64,000 bases of DNA from Deltaproteobacteria bacterium (GTDB taxonomy: Bacteria; Myxococcota_A; UBA796; GCA-2862545), in the NCBI GenBank assembly GCA_006226595.1, contig SBGP01000066.1:124001-188000 (forward strand), in the 5' to 3' direction. A program made the position numbers and the translations under genes. Positions 37,790 through 47,602 of the stretch are shown here, piece after piece. Below the pieces are notes generated by a model. It saw only the letters and a list, made by a program, of their open reading frames with translations, searched no databases and was not told where the DNA came from. Each line of letters starts with the position of its first letter. Position 1 is the stretch's first letter.

Positions 37790-38500
37790 CTAGTGCACGA
37801 GATCATCATCGGCTTGACCGCCTTGGAGGACAGTGAAGCGGCGCAGCTCCCGCTCGACCTGTCTTCCCTGGGCGGCCAATTCGCGCCGACGTTTTCCGGG
37901 GCCGCGACCGTACCACCACAACAGCACTCCGAGGAAGGCACCGAGGTAATCTCCACCGAGTCTTCCCGGGAAGGCGAGAGCCGTGAGCCCGGCTGTCAGG
38001 CCGGAAAGCCAGATGAACACCCTCGCTGGAATTGGCAGCACGAACATGAGCAGCACGCTCGCGTCCGGGGCGCGCAGGCCAAACAGGGTCACCATCGCGA
38101 GCAGCAGAGAGCTGTATCCGGCGGTGTAACTGTGCGGCATCGCGAGGTCGTAGACGAAGGCGAGCACCGTCGAACCCAGCACGGTGGCCAGACCGATCTC
38201 GATGAGCTCGCGTCGCGTGTTCATCTGGAGGGTAGGGGGGACGAAGAAGTACACCGCGAGCAGCATGAACAGCACGCTGGTCGGCGGCGCGGGTCCCGTG
38301 ACCAGGAAGCGCGTGACGGGCTGCCACGGGAAGGTGCTTCCAGGTCCCCACGCGAGCAGAGCCACGGGGACGCCGAGGAAGTTCTGGCTCACCAGTTCGA
38401 GCACGTACAGCGCGAACAAGAGGATGAGCAGGTTGCGCAGGCCTGGCGTGAGCGGCGGAAGCGCAATGCCTCCCGCCTGCGCCGGTCCCATGCTGCGCAT
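37790..38500 (-). CDS. Rhomboid-like polytopic membrane protein
   Basis: 236 residues from the ATG at 38500, chosen for its GGGAGG ribosome site five bases upstream. About six membrane segments are visible. The layout (LLILLFALYVLELVSQNF, PWQPVTRFLVTG, MNTRRELIEIGLATVLGST, HSYTAGYSSLLLAMVTLFG, GGDYLGAFLGVLLWW) follows rhomboid proteins: the loop after the first helix, a GYSS at the usual GxSG position, and a last helix starting GGDYLG where active rhomboids have His. The catalytic His is therefore missing, so an inactive rhomboid or derlin-like role is more likely than proteolysis. Ends in a basic cytoplasmic tail. Confidence 0.7.
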   Translation of the reverse strand: MRSMGPAQAGGIALPPLTPGLRNLLILLFALYVLELVSQNFLGVPVALLAWGPGSTFPWQPVTRFLVTGPAPPTSVLFMLLAVYFFVPPTLQMNTRRELIEIGLATVLGSTVLAFVYDLAMPHSYTAGYSSLLLAMVTLFGLRAPDASVLLMFVLPIPARVFIWLSGLTAGLTALAFPGRLGGDYLGAFLGVLLWWYGRGPGKRRRELAAQGRQVERELRRFTVLQGGQADDDLVH

Positions 38501-38591
38501 CTTGGCCTCCCAATCGGGCCGCTCTGCCCGTCCCAAGCGCCTAACGGTCTGTGGCGCAGACGCAACTGGTGGCTTGCGTGCTCGACGCGGC

Positions 38592-38619
38592 TTGACGGCG
38601 CGGGCCGGCACTTTAGAAT
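38592..38619 (+). promoter_or_regulatory. Candidate sigma-70 type promoter for the FHA gene
   Basis: TTGACG (38592-38597), a 16-base spacer and TAGAAT (38614-38619). Transcription would begin near 38626, only about 14 bases before the ATG, with AAGGGG as ribosome site. An inverted repeat CCCTTG-CC-CAAGGG (38620-38633) covers the expected start point and ribosome site and might be an operator. Confidence 0.65.
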
Positions 38620-38639
38620 CCCTTGCCCAAGGGGATTCC

Positions 38640-40205
38640 ATGTCGTCCGCCGTCGATCTCATCTTCCTTTCCGGTCCACTCGAGGGCACTCGGGTCGAGC
38701 TGGACCCGAAAGAGACGCTGCGACTCGGGCGCAAGCGCGGGGGGCTCGACCTCGAAGACCCCCTCGTGTCCATGGAGCACGCGACCATCGCCTACCAGGG
38801 GGACGCGTACTGGATCACGGATCTGAACTCCGCGTCGGGCACCGCCGTGAACGGCAGGGAGCTCGGCGAAGCAGCGGTAAAGCTCAAGGTCGGCGACCGG
38901 GTCCGCATCGGCGACGGCGAGTTCGCACTCGAAGAACGCCCGCTTCAGAACATGCTTCGCATGGTGCTGATCGTGTGCATCCTCCTTGCGTCGATGCCCA
39001 TCGTGTACCAGGCCATCCAGTGGCAGCCGCTCAACTACGACCCGGTCGTGAAGCTTCGTGAGTCTGTGGTGGGAGGCAACGGCACGCACGACAAGCTCGT
39101 CGTGCCTCGTGGGTTCGTGCGGCGTGAGGGCGTCGACCATCGGCGTTTGCGTCACACGCGGACGACGGACATCGACGGGGATGGCATCCAGGAGGCCTGG
39201 CTCACCGGTCCGAGCTTCCACTACCCGGTCAGCCTCGATGCTCGCGGTGCGTGGGTCTACCACGGCTCCGTGCCGGTCGAGTGCGAGCTGCTGCCCGGTA
39301 CGCAAGATGCTCCGGCATTCGACTGTGGCGGCGTGCGGTGGAGCTACCGCGACGGCAGCTACGGTCCCCGGCGCCTCGACGGTGTCGTGGCCTTCACCTC
39401 GACCAAGAAGAGCGTCGTCCCGCTGCTCGTGAAGGTCGCGGACGAGCAGGCGTTCAAGGGATGGCTCATCGACCGCGGGGTCAGTGAGCCGGTCCACTAC
39501 CTGCTCTGCGAGGGCTTCGTGCCCGGCGCGCCGGCCCAGGTGCTCACGGAGGGAGGCGCGATGCGCCGCCTCAGCAAGGGCTGCCTCAGCGAGATCCGCA
39601 TGGAGGCCGAAGGCGTGGGCAGCGAAGCACCGAAGGCCGTGGCCTTCTCGGCGGCGGGTCTGGCGGCGCTGCGCGACGACGTGGCCGTGCACCTCTCGGG
39701 TGGTACCGACGGCAAGTTCCTCAAGGGAGGCGAGGCGCGGCTGCTCTCCGCACTCGAGACGCCCGGCACGCGCGTTCTCCGTGGGCGCGTCGAGTTCGTG
39801 GCAAAGAGCCAGGACGGCGACAGCGTCGCGCCCGAGCGCGCGATTCCCGGCTCCCACGCGCTGCTTCGCTCCGAGGGCACGGCGTTCCAGCCTGTGATCA
39901 AGGCCCAGCTGCTCTCTGCTGGCACCGCCAAGCTCGAGGGCGGCGGTTGCGTGAAGCTCGAGGTCACGACTCATCCGTGGGCGTGTTCGCTGCTCAAGGC
40001 CTGCCGCGGCGGCAGCACCTTCCTCGAGATCGACGAGGTGGGCTGCGGCGCCCGGAAGCCCGTGCTTCGCGCTGCCTACAACGCCGGCACCGTGCGCGGG
40101 AAGAGCGACTCGGTCGAGGTGGTGGCCGTCATCGACGCCATGGGCGAGTCCACGCGAACCGATGTCCTGCGGACCGAGCTGTACATTCGCCCGAAGCAGC
40201 CCTGA
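38640..40205 (+). CDS. FHA-domain transmembrane protein
   Basis: 521 residues. Residues 1-95 form a forkhead-associated domain with the phosphothreonine-binding signature LRLGRKRGGLDLEDPLVSMEHATI (Arg, Ser and His positions) and TDLNSASGTAVNGREL. One membrane helix follows (about 101-121, MLRMVLIVCILLASMPIVY). The remaining about 400 residues would lie outside the cytoplasm and include an FG-GAP-like phrase TDIDGDGIQEAWLTG and several cysteine pairs. FHA domains read Ser/Thr kinase products, so this may couple cytoplasmic phosphorylation to an envelope domain. The outer domain is not recognised. It is convergent with lexA. Confidence 0.85.
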   Translation: MSSAVDLIFLSGPLEGTRVELDPKETLRLGRKRGGLDLEDPLVSMEHATIAYQGDAYWITDLNSASGTAVNGRELGEAAVKLKVGDRVRIGDGEFALEERPLQNMLRMVLIVCILLASMPIVYQAIQWQPLNYDPVVKLRESVVGGNGTHDKLVVPRGFVRREGVDHRRLRHTRTTDIDGDGIQEAWLTGPSFHYPVSLDARGAWVYHGSVPVECELLPGTQDAPAFDCGGVRWSYRDGSYGPRRLDGVVAFTSTKKSVVPLLVKVADEQAFKGWLIDRGVSEPVHYLLCEGFVPGAPAQVLTEGGAMRRLSKGCLSEIRMEAEGVGSEAPKAVAFSAAGLAALRDDVAVHLSGGTDGKFLKGGEARLLSALETPGTRVLRGRVEFVAKSQDGDSVAPERAIPGSHALLRSEGTAFQPVIKAQLLSAGTAKLEGGGCVKLEVTTHPWACSLLKACRGGSTFLEIDEVGCGARKPVLRAAYNAGTVRGKSDSVEVVAVIDAMGESTRTDVLRTELYIRPKQP

Positions 40206-40253
40206 TCGCGCGTACGCCGCTGGTTGCGGCTCGCATCACAGGGCCGGAGCCGA

Positions 40254-40886
40254 CTAGAGCTGGCGGTACACGCCGACCGCGACGCCGATGACCTGGACGT
40301 CGCCGCTGTTGCGATCGACGTAGATCGGCTCCATGGCGGAGTTCGCCGGCTGCAGCCGCAGGCGGTTACCCTCGGGGAAGAAGCGCTTCACCGTCGCGTC
40401 GCCATCGACCATGACCACCGCGATCTCGCCGGTGCGCGCGTTGGCCTGCTGCCGGACGAGGAGCAGGTCGCCCTCGTGGATGCCGTCCTCGATCATCGAG
40501 TCGCCGGTGATGACGAGCGCGAACACCTTGCCGCCCGTCGGCAGCATGTTCGAGTCCACGCGCATGGTGCCCTCGTAGTTCTCTTGCGCGAGCAGGGGCA
40601 CGCCCGCCGCCACACGGCCGAGGATCGGCACACCGACCGTGCCTTCTTCGACGAAGCCGCCGGTGGCCCGCTCGGTGGGACGCAGCGAGCGCGAGCGACC
40701 GCTGCCGCCGACCCGCTCGAGGTATCCCTTTCGGATGAGCGCCTTGATGTGGTCGCTGACACCGTTCGTGCTGCTGATGTCCAGCGCGGCACCGATCTCG
40801 CGGTACGACGGCGTCACACCGGATTGATCGATGGCCGAGAGAATGAACTCGAGGATCTCGGCCTGGCGGGGAGAGAGATCGTCCAC
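40254..40886 (-). CDS. lexA: LexA repressor
   Basis: 210 residues. SOS repressor that cleaves itself when RecA is activated. The winged helix begins LSPRQAEILEFILSAIDQSG and continues TPSYREIGAALDISSTNGVSDHIKAL. The cleavage bond Ala94-Gly95 (RVAAGVP) and the catalytic pair Ser130 (GDSMIEDGI) and Lys167 (DATVKRFFP) are all present, with normal spacing. The GTG at 40886 is preferred over a TTG 18 bases upstream because GAGGT lies four bases before it and the length then fits. Its promoter carries a LexA-box candidate. Confidence 0.96.
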   Translation of the reverse strand: MDDLSPRQAEILEFILSAIDQSGVTPSYREIGAALDISSTNGVSDHIKALIRKGYLERVGGSGRSRSLRPTERATGGFVEEGTVGVPILGRVAAGVPLLAQENYEGTMRVDSNMLPTGGKVFALVITGDSMIEDGIHEGDLLLVRQQANARTGEIAVVMVDGDATVKRFFPEGNRLRLQPANSAMEPIYVDRNSGDVQVIGVAVGVYRQL

Positions 40887-40911
40887 GGGGACCTCACTGG
40901 ACAAGCGTTTG

Positions 40912-40928
40912 GATGAACGTGCGTGCAG
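40912..40928 (-). promoter_or_regulatory. Candidate LexA operator
   Basis: On the minus strand CTGCACGCACGTTCATC matches 15 of 17 positions of the motif reported for Myxococcus xanthus LexA, CTRHAMRYBYGTTCAGS. It overlaps the 3' end of the -10 box and the predicted start point of lexA, 26 bases before the start codon, a position suited to autorepression. Confidence 0.7.
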
Positions 40929-40955
40929 TATGTCTCGCGCGGCTCAGCCCGTCAA
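40927..40955 (-). promoter_or_regulatory. lexA promoter
   Basis: TTGACG (40950-40955), a 17-base spacer and CATACT (40927-40932) on the minus strand. The box order and spacing are close to consensus. The 200-base region to 41101 also has to hold the promoter of the divergent DUF4175 operon, for which only a weak candidate (TTGAGA at 41038) was seen. Confidence 0.65.
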
Positions 40956-41101
40956 CTCGTTGGGCCTTTGTCGCGCGCCACCGCGCCCTCGGCCGCTCAG
41001 TGGCGGAACCGCGGCATGTCTACGGTCGTCAAGATGTTTGAGACGGTGCACGGTCCGGCGTAAGCGATGACTGTGCTACGACGTCCTGCTCGCGGAGAAG
41101 C

Positions 41102-44100
41102 ATGGCCCAGGACCTGAACCGCATCGCTGCCTTTGTCGGCCGCCTCGTTCGTCGCGAGCGCGCGGTCCTCGTCGGACAGGTGGGTCTGCAGGTCCTGGTG
41201 GTGTTCCTGCTCGCGCTGTTCCTTGCCCTGGCCGCGGCTGCCCTCCGCTGGGACCGCTCCGGTGCGGCGGCGACGCTCGCGCTGCTCTTCGGAGCAGGGG
41301 TGTGGGCGGCGGCGCTGGTGCCGATGCTGCGTCGCTGGCGCTCCTCGGGCGATCCGCTGCGCCAGGCTCGCCTGGTCGAAAAGCTCGACGAAGAGCTCGG
41401 CGGGCGGCTGGTGACCTCGGTCGAGCGCGTCGACGGCCCGCAGGGCCAGGAGAGTCCCGAGCTGCTGGCGCTGGTCGCCCGCCGCGCGGCAAAGCGCATC
41501 GAGCGTGTCGACCCCGGCCGCGTGCACTCGACGCGTCCGCTGCTGTGGCGCTCGGCCGTCGTCTTCGGACTCGTCGGTGTGAACTGCCTGGCGTCCATCC
41601 TCGTGCCCGGAGGTGCGGGCGGTGCCTGGCAGTTCTGGCTCGGTGGCCTCGGAGCCGACACCGCGGCGGCGGCCGTGGACCTCGATGGCGTTGGACCGCG
41701 GAGCCGTGTGGGCGACATCGTGCTCGAGTACGTCTATCCCGAGTACACGGGCCTCGATCCGAGCACCGTGCCGAACTCGACCGGCGTCATCCACGCCCCG
41801 CCGGGCACGAAGGTGAAGATCTCCGCCAAGGTCGGTCGCCAGGCGGACGCCGCGGCACTGGTCGCCTACGACGAGCCGCCGCTCGACGCCGGGCTCGTCG
41901 AGCGCCGTCTGGAAGGCGAGCTCACCGTGCAGATCGACCCGGGCACCTGGCACTTCGTGGTGTACCGCGGCGGAGAGCCGCATCCTTCCGACAGCTTCGC
42001 GATCGAGCCCGAGCCGGATCTGCCACCCGAGGTCACCCTCGACGAGGCGGCGGACGTGCTCGAGGTGGCCCTCGACGAGCCCATCTCCCTCGGCTGGCGT
42101 GCGCTCGACGACTACGGCATCCGCAAGGTCGATATCGAGATCGACGGCGTCGCGGTCGGCTCGCCCATCGCCCGTCCCGAGACCCGCAAGGCCGAGCTGT
42201 TCGATACCCGTGCATTCACCCCGCGGGACCTCGGCCTCCAGAAGGGGGCGCGCGTCGACCTCGTGGTCGCCGCCTGGGACAACGATGCGTGGTCCGGGTC
42301 GAAGGCTGGCCGCAGCCGGGCCATCGAGCTGGTCATCCTCGGCGAGCGGGGACTCGATCAGCGCCAGCTCAAGCGCGAGTCAGAGCTCATCGAGGCGATG
42401 ATCACCATCCTCGCGGACCACCTGGAGGAAGAGTTCCCGCCGGGTCGCGGCGACTCCGGCGACTACGCCTCGTGGGGCGAGGCGGTGGCCGAGCGCCACG
42501 GTCCGCTCGACGACGCCATCGCCGAGTGGGGCGGCATCGAGATCCTCGAGGGGCTCTCGGCCCAGGCGGCGCGCATGGTCCGTCGCTCGGCGCGCGAGCT
42601 CGTGCGCTACTCCCAGGTCGCGTTCACGCCGGGGCTCAAGGAGGCGCCGCTCGCGCAGAGCGCCATCGAGCTCGGCGACATGCGCACCGGCCACATCGCG
42701 ACGCTCGAGCAGGCCATCCTCATGCTCGACCAGGTCGTCCAGGGCCGGCTGATGCAGCAGCTCACCCAGATCGCCGAGGAGCTCGAGGGCACGGCCGCGA
42801 ACCTGCGCGACATGGCCGAGCGCGGGGCCGACCCCATCGAGATGCACGCGCGCCTCGAGCGGCTCGAAGAACAGCTCAAGCGCATCGCCGAGCTCTCCGC
42901 CGCGCTCAAGCGCGGTCCCCTGAAGAGCTTCGTCAACCAGCGCGAGTCCGAGATGAGCCTGCTGATGCAGGAGATCCGCGATGCGCTCGCCCGCGGCGAC
43001 AACGAAGAGGCCGCCGAGCTCATGGCGCGGCTTGCCGAGCAGATCGAGCAGCTCTCCCAGTCCATCCAGGATCAGATGTCCCAGCAGGCGCAAGAGGACG
43101 AGCAGGTCATGGAGCAGGCCAGGGACGTCATCGAGGAGATGAAGAAGCTCGAAGAGGAGCAGGCCGCGCTGCAGCAGCAGGTCTCCGAGCTCCGGGAGCA
43201 GGGCGACGAGAAGGGATCCGAGAAGGCGGCCGAGCTGTGGGAGCAGCTCGAGAAGGAGACCGCCGAGCTCACCCGCCGCAGCGAGCAGTACGAGGCGGGC
43301 CTGGAGAAGGCCTCTCGCAGCCTCAACGAGCAGGAGCGAGCGGGTGCGGCGACCGACGAGTCGCGTCGTCTGGAAGAGTCCGCCTCCGCGCGTGACCTGA
43401 GCGGGGCGAGCCAGGGCATCCGCGACATCGAGGAGGCCTGGTACCGGGTCGGCAAGAGCCGTGAGCTCGCCGAGCGTATGGCCCGCGGCAACCTTCAGGG
43501 CCCCGGCGGGCCGGAGCAGCGCCACATCGAGCGTCAGATGCGGGAGGTCGACGAGATCATCCGCAAGCTCCAGGAACTCGCCAGCCAGGCAAACCCGGCG
43601 GTGCAGCGTCAGGCCCAGAAGCTCGAGCAGCAACAGGACCAGCTCCAGGAGCGCCTGGAAGAACTCTCCGAGCAGGCCGAGCAGGTCGGTCAGCAGATGC
43701 CGATTCAGCCGCAGGGCATGTCCGAGGCCCTCGGCGAGGCCAACCAGCGCATGCAGTCCGCGGGGCAGGAGCTCGGCCAGGGCCGCCCGATGCAGGCCGA
43801 GGGCGAGCAGGGCATGGCGGGCGAGCGAGTCAAGGACGCCCGTCGGGCGCTCGAAGAGAGCCTGCGACAGTCGCAGCAGATCCCCGGCCCGGGCGGCGGC
43901 GCCGACCCCGAGCAGCAGGAGGGCGGGGATCAGAACGGCAACAACGACAACGGAGGCGAGGGCAACGAGCGTCGTGGCGACAACTCCGTCGACATCCCGA
44001 GTCCCGAGGACTTCCGCACGCCCGAGGAGTACCGCCGCATGCTGCTCGAGGGCATGGAGGGCGAGGTTCCAGAGGAGTACCGGGCCCTGAAGAAGCGCTA

Positions 44101-44125
44101 CTTCGAGGAGCTGGTGCACCAATGA
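41102..44125 (+). CDS. DUF4175-type membrane protein with long coiled-coil region
   Basis: 1007 residues. Three hydrophobic segments lie near residues 22-47, 55-75 and 140-165 (LLWRSAVVFGLVGVNCLASIL). A beta-rich region follows (about 190-410) with the phrases VLEYVYPEYTGLDP and LGWRALDDYGIRKVDIEIDG that I associate with DUF4175. From about residue 520 to 960 there are long Glu/Gln-rich coiled coils, then a hydrophilic Gly/Asn tail. The ATG follows GGAGAAGC. It is the first gene of a seven-gene operon and overlaps the next gene by four bases. The role is unknown; it probably forms the scaffold of an envelope complex together with the vWA proteins. Confidence 0.8.
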   Translation: MAQDLNRIAAFVGRLVRRERAVLVGQVGLQVLVVFLLALFLALAAAALRWDRSGAAATLALLFGAGVWAAALVPMLRRWRSSGDPLRQARLVEKLDEELGGRLVTSVERVDGPQGQESPELLALVARRAAKRIERVDPGRVHSTRPLLWRSAVVFGLVGVNCLASILVPGGAGGAWQFWLGGLGADTAAAAVDLDGVGPRSRVGDIVLEYVYPEYTGLDPSTVPNSTGVIHAPPGTKVKISAKVGRQADAAALVAYDEPPLDAGLVERRLEGELTVQIDPGTWHFVVYRGGEPHPSDSFAIEPEPDLPPEVTLDEAADVLEVALDEPISLGWRALDDYGIRKVDIEIDGVAVGSPIARPETRKAELFDTRAFTPRDLGLQKGARVDLVVAAWDNDAWSGSKAGRSRAIELVILGERGLDQRQLKRESELIEAMITILADHLEEEFPPGRGDSGDYASWGEAVAERHGPLDDAIAEWGGIEILEGLSAQAARMVRRSARELVRYSQVAFTPGLKEAPLAQSAIELGDMRTGHIATLEQAILMLDQVVQGRLMQQLTQIAEELEGTAANLRDMAERGADPIEMHARLERLEEQLKRIAELSAALKRGPLKSFVNQRESEMSLLMQEIRDALARGDNEEAAELMARLAEQIEQLSQSIQDQMSQQAQEDEQVMEQARDVIEEMKKLEEEQAALQQQVSELREQGDEKGSEKAAELWEQLEKETAELTRRSEQYEAGLEKASRSLNEQERAGAATDESRRLEESASARDLSGASQGIRDIEEAWYRVGKSRELAERMARGNLQGPGGPEQRHIERQMREVDEIIRKLQELASQANPAVQRQAQKLEQQQDQLQERLEELSEQAEQVGQQMPIQPQGMSEALGEANQRMQSAGQELGQGRPMQAEGEQGMAGERVKDARRALEESLRQSQQIPGPGGGADPEQQEGGDQNGNNDNGGEGNERRGDNSVDIPSPEDFRTPEEYRRMLLEGMEGEVPEEYRALKKRYFEELVHQ

Positions 44126-45648
44126 TCGCCTGGCTCCTGGTCCTCTCGGCACTCGCCGCCTCGGTCACCGAGGGGGAGCGCTGTCTTCGCGCCAACGACG
44201 TGGTGTGCGCGGAAGAGGTCGTCGCAGCCCTCGACGCCGAGAACAGCAGCGATGCCGATACGCTCGTGTTCGCCGCGCGAACCGCGTTCTTCCGCGGTGA
44301 TCACGCCCGTGCCGCCGAGCTCTCCGGCAAGGCGCGCCGCGCCGGGTACCAGGAAGAGCACGGCGAGCTGTCGCAGATCGAGGCCACCGCCGCCGCGACC
44401 GAGGAGTGGACCCGTGCCGAGCGGGGCAAGTGGCGGGCGGCCTACGCGCCGGGTCTCGATGCCGTGCTCGTCGACGACGCGATCGAGACCGTTCGCCTGT
44501 CCGAGGCCGCGTACTCCCCGGTGCTCGGCAGTGGACCGCCAGGTGGCACCGTGGTCGAGCTCTACCCCGAGCCGCGTAGCTTCACCGCCGCGAGCGGGCT
44601 TCCGCGCTCGGCCATCGAGACCACCGGCGTCGTCGCCATCTCGAAGTGGGCGCGTTTGCTCGTGATGTCGCCGCGGACCCGTGCGCTCGGGTACACCTGG
44701 CAGGACACCATCGCCCACGAGTACGTGCACCTCGTGGTCGCACACCAGACCGATGATCACGCGCCCGTGTGGCTGCAGGAAGCCATCGCCAAGTACCTCG
44801 ACAACCGCTGGCGAGATGGACGGGACAACTTCCGGCTCTCGGTGCGGCAGGAGTCGCTGCTCGCCGACGCGCTGGCGAACGACAGCCTCGTGCCCTTCGA
44901 GAAGATGCATCCGTCGCTGGCCCTGCTCGACTCGCAGGAAGAGGCCGCGCTCGCCTACGCCCAGCTCGCATCTCTGATGCACTACTGCTTCGAGACCAGC
45001 GGCGAGGACGTACTGCTGCGCACGCTGCCGCGGGTGAAGCGCGGCGAGGACCCGCGGGTGGCGCTGGCGGACGAGGTCGGCGCGAAGAACTTCGACGCGC
45101 TGCTCGCCGACTGGCGCGCGTGGATCGGCAAGCGCGGGCTGGTTGCCAAGAAGCTCGAGGAACTCAACCCCGTGCTCGCTGGCGGCGAGGCCGAGGACGT
45201 CGACCCGGTGCTCGCCAAGCGCAAGGACCTCGCCGGGTTCGTGCGTCTCGGCGACATGCTGCTCGAGCGCGACCGCCCTCTCGCGGCCCTCACCGAGTAC
45301 GAGAAGGCGCAGGACCCGGACGAGCCTCACTCGCCGCTGCTCGCCAACCGGCTCGCCGAGGCCCACCTCCAGCTCGGGCAGCCGCGCGAAGCTCGGGCAG
45401 CGCTCGAGAAGAGCCTCGAGGACTACCCGGAGTTCGGCATGTCCCACAAGACGCTCGGGGACATCGCCCGCAGCGAGGGGCGCAGCCGAGAGGCCTACGC
45501 GGCCTACCTCAAGGCCGTCGAGATCAACCCCTTCGACCCCGAGCTCCAGAGTGCGCTAGGGGAGCTCGCCGAGGCGCTCGGCGACGCGAACGAGGCCTCG
45601 CGACGCGGCCGCTACCTGCAGATCATCAAGCGAGGCGGCGAGGGCTGA
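44122..45648 (+). CDS. Zinc-peptidase-like (peptidase MA type) TPR protein
   Basis: 508 residues with a short N-terminal signal peptide (MIAWLLVLSALAASV). The metallopeptidase motif HEYVH is at about residues 200-204 (DTIAHEYVHLVVAHQ), with WLQEAIAKYLDNRW about 22 residues later supplying the third ligand Glu. This is the arrangement of gluzincin/peptidase MA domains. The C-terminal part (from about 370) is TPR: ALTEYEKAQDPDEPHSPL, REARAALEKSLEDYPEFGMSH, REAYAAYLKAVEINPFDPEL. The start overlaps the DUF4175 stop (ATGA). A substrate cannot be named. Confidence 0.85.
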   Translation: MIAWLLVLSALAASVTEGERCLRANDVVCAEEVVAALDAENSSDADTLVFAARTAFFRGDHARAAELSGKARRAGYQEEHGELSQIEATAAATEEWTRAERGKWRAAYAPGLDAVLVDDAIETVRLSEAAYSPVLGSGPPGGTVVELYPEPRSFTAASGLPRSAIETTGVVAISKWARLLVMSPRTRALGYTWQDTIAHEYVHLVVAHQTDDHAPVWLQEAIAKYLDNRWRDGRDNFRLSVRQESLLADALANDSLVPFEKMHPSLALLDSQEEAALAYAQLASLMHYCFETSGEDVLLRTLPRVKRGEDPRVALADEVGAKNFDALLADWRAWIGKRGLVAKKLEELNPVLAGGEAEDVDPVLAKRKDLAGFVRLGDMLLERDRPLAALTEYEKAQDPDEPHSPLLANRLAEAHLQLGQPREARAALEKSLEDYPEFGMSHKTLGDIARSEGRSREAYAAYLKAVEINPFDPELQSALGELAEALGDANEASRRGRYLQIIKRGGEG

Positions 45649-45672
45649 CCTCGCTGCCGACGGAGACCGTTC

Positions 45673-46647
<975 letters not shown>

Positions 46648-46684
46648 ATGCGCCGCCACGCCGGATCGGGAGAGGTGCGCTGAC

Positions 46685-47602
46685 GTGGGTTGGGATCCCG
46701 CCGTACTCGCGCGCATCCGCCACCTGCACCTCCGGGCGCGGGTCCTCACCGAGAGCCTGATGATGGGCGAGCATCGCTCGCGCCGGGTCGGGCAGGCGGT
46801 GGAGTTCGCCGACTACCAGGAGTACCAGCCGGGTGCGGATCTGCGGCACCTCGACTGGAAGGTGCTCGCGCGCTCTGACCGGCTCGTGATCAAGCGCTTC
46901 GTCACCGAGACCCAGCTGCCGTGCACGGTGGTCGTCGACCTCTCCGGGGACATGGACACCGGGACCACGGGTCGCGGCGGCTACCCGGACCTCGACACCT
47001 CCAAGGCGGGCTACGCGCTCACCCTGGCGGCGACGCTGCTGTTCTTCCTGCACCGGCACGGTGAGCCCGTGGGACTCGAGCTCCTCGCGGGTCAGGGTGC
47101 GGCGTACACGAGCCTGCCGCCGCGTACCGGCAAGAACCACCTCCAGCAGTGCTTTGCGGCGCTCGCCACCGCCCGCCCCGGGGGGCGTGCGAACCTCGGC
47201 CAGACGCTGCTCGCGGTCGGAGGCCGCACCCGGCGCCGCAGCTGGGTGGGACTGATCACCGACGGCATGGAGGAGCCCTCCGAGTGGCTGCCGGCCATGT
47301 CCGCGTTTGCCCGGCGCAAGACCGACGTGCGCCTGTTCCACCTCTTCGATCGCGGCGAGTGGACCCTCGACTTCAAGGACGCGGCGCTGTTCTACAGCCC
47401 GGAAGGGGGCGAGGACCTCGCCGTCGATCCGGGAGGCGCCCGTGAGGCCTTCGCCGAGGTGGTGGACGACTACGTGTCCGAGGTCCGCTCTGGCATCGTG
47501 CGCTTCGGTGGACGCTACGTGCCCGTCGGCACGGACGTGCCCCTCGAGGACGCGATTCGCCGGGCCATCCTCGATGGGGTTGCGGAGGGCACGTGGGCCT
47601 GA
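46685..47602 (+). CDS. DUF58 protein
   Basis: 305 residues, GTG start. The DUF58 signature is clear: RSRRVGQAVEFADYQEYQPGADLRHLDWKVLARSDRLVIKRF (about residues 32-75). A vWA-like region follows (VVVDLSGDMD, with a MIDAS-like D-x-S-x-D). DUF58 proteins are standard partners of MoxR ATPases. No membrane segment is evident, so it is probably peripheral. It overlaps the next gene by ten bases. Confidence 0.9.
   Translation: MGWDPAVLARIRHLHLRARVLTESLMMGEHRSRRVGQAVEFADYQEYQPGADLRHLDWKVLARSDRLVIKRFVTETQLPCTVVVDLSGDMDTGTTGRGGYPDLDTSKAGYALTLAATLLFFLHRHGEPVGLELLAGQGAAYTSLPPRTGKNHLQQCFAALATARPGGRANLGQTLLAVGGRTRRRSWVGLITDGMEEPSEWLPAMSAFARRKTDVRLFHLFDRGEWTLDFKDAALFYSPEGGEDLAVDPGGAREAFAEVVDDYVSEVRSGIVRFGGRYVPVGTDVPLEDAIRRAILDGVAEGTWA

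Noticed and set aside
40206-40253. Terminator between the FHA gene and lexA
   Set aside because: Only a 4-base stem (CCGC/GCGG) without U-run is visible, too weak to call.
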